A DNA stretch of 14,312 nt from DATIXD01 sp035518875. Lineage in GTDB: Bacteria; Pseudomonadota; Gammaproteobacteria; Methylococcales; Methylococcaceae. This document shows positions 13,992 to 14,312 of the stretch, one piece after another; the stretch's first letter is position 1, and every line of letters begins with the position of its first letter. The notes below the pieces were generated by a model. That model did no database searches. It was not told the DNA's origin and was given only the letters and a program-made list of their open reading frames with translations. The stretch covers positions 1 to 14,312 of the forward strand of contig DATIXD010000007.1 in assembly GCA_035518875.1 (NCBI GenBank), written 5' to 3'. The translations under genes were made by a program, and so were the position numbers.

Positions 13992-14312
13992 CCAACTCTG
14001 GAACTGATTCAGTCAGAAATAGACCGCCCTGGATTTAAGTAGCGACCGGAGAGGCAAGTCAAAGCGCTCCACCAGCCTGGACCGCGAACTAATTATCTTG
14101 GCGTTCCATGGGGAAAGGCGTATCGGAGGTCGGCCATGTTTCAGCGCTACGCGCATCCGCCGCGCCGCTCAGGAACTCAAGGTCGACGACAACTCCGACG
14201 ACCTGCGCCACACGCCGTCGCAATACCTCCTTAAACGACTATCATGATCTGGCTACCGCACGTCATCACGCTCACCCCGGTCGCGGCAATGAGCGACGCA
14301 GCTGCCTTCGCC
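13992..14312. other. Gene-poor right edge with possible gene fragments
   Basis: No complete gene is recognised. A frame without ATG is open from about 14023 to TGA at 14245-14247; its end (RIRRAAQELKVDD, then TPSQYLLKRLS) has a codon pattern that looks coding. At 14136 an ATG with GGAGGT upstream opens only a 32-codon Arg/Pro-rich frame in a different phase. At 14244 another ATG overlaps the TGA as ATGA and is open to the window edge (MIWLPHVITLTPVAAM). These could be a frameshifted gene and a coupled downstream gene, but evidence is thin. Confidence 0.3.

Noticed and set aside
1..14312. CRISPR array, tRNA or rRNA genes
   Set aside because: No regularly spaced repeats of CRISPR type and no tRNA cloverleaf or rRNA-like stretches were seen on either strand.

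Overview
The window looks like part of an accessory, patchwork region of a Gram-negative bacterial chromosome, most likely a gammaproteobacterium. The Gram-negative call rests on a TonB-type energy transducer and several Sec-exported, periplasm-type proteins. A methanotroph of the Methylococcales type would fit the mix of genes, but that is an impression and not shown by the sequence. Base composition is uneven by eye: G+C-rich on the left (1-4500), more A+T-rich from about 11300 to 13980. This suggests segments of different origin.

Left part (1-1306): the right-hand portion of an IS21-family insertion sequence. It holds the C-terminal part of the transposase IstA (with an apparent frameshift close to its end), the complete ATPase helper IstB, and a right terminus built of three tandem 23-bp repeats ending at about 1306. 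The IS ends about 30 bp before a good promoter, followed by a gene remnant for a secreted GH15 glucoamylase/glucodextranase that keeps only its N-terminal beta-domain (1410-2408). Directly after its breakpoint comes an intact gene for a secreted GH13 alpha-amylase with two C-terminal CBM20 starch-binding domains (2431-4536). The amylase gene is flanked by 12-bp inverted repeats, so this starch-degrading pair may have arisen by recombination or cassette insertion.

Middle (4600-10900): a minus-strand exported nitroreductase-fold protein, a plus-strand conserved-looking protein of unknown function, and a minus-strand aldo/keto reductase. A tiny membrane peptide gene follows (7794-7898). It lies in the same frame as, and upstream of, a 365-aa envelope-type protein that lacks its own export signal; the two may be halves of one gene interrupted by two stop codons. 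Then come a TonB-family protein and a divergently oriented exported GlcG/HbpS-like protein.

Right part (10900-14312): a likely two-gene unit encodes a small secreted Ser/Thr/Gln-rich protein and a periplasmic alpha-carbonic anhydrase. It is followed by two strong hairpins and a convergent gene for a CZB-CBS-CBS sensory protein (12843-13712). The leader of that gene carries the most interesting signal in the window: a minus-strand RNA with a GNRA-capped hairpin and conserved blocks that resemble a cyclic-di-GMP-I (GEMM) riboswitch. Its 3' half is also the 5' arm of a strong intrinsic terminator with eight U's, located about 108 nt before the start codon. This layout implies regulation by transcription attenuation of a zinc/adenylate-type signalling protein. 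The last 300 bases contain only fragments, with a possible ATGA-overlapped gene start at the right edge.
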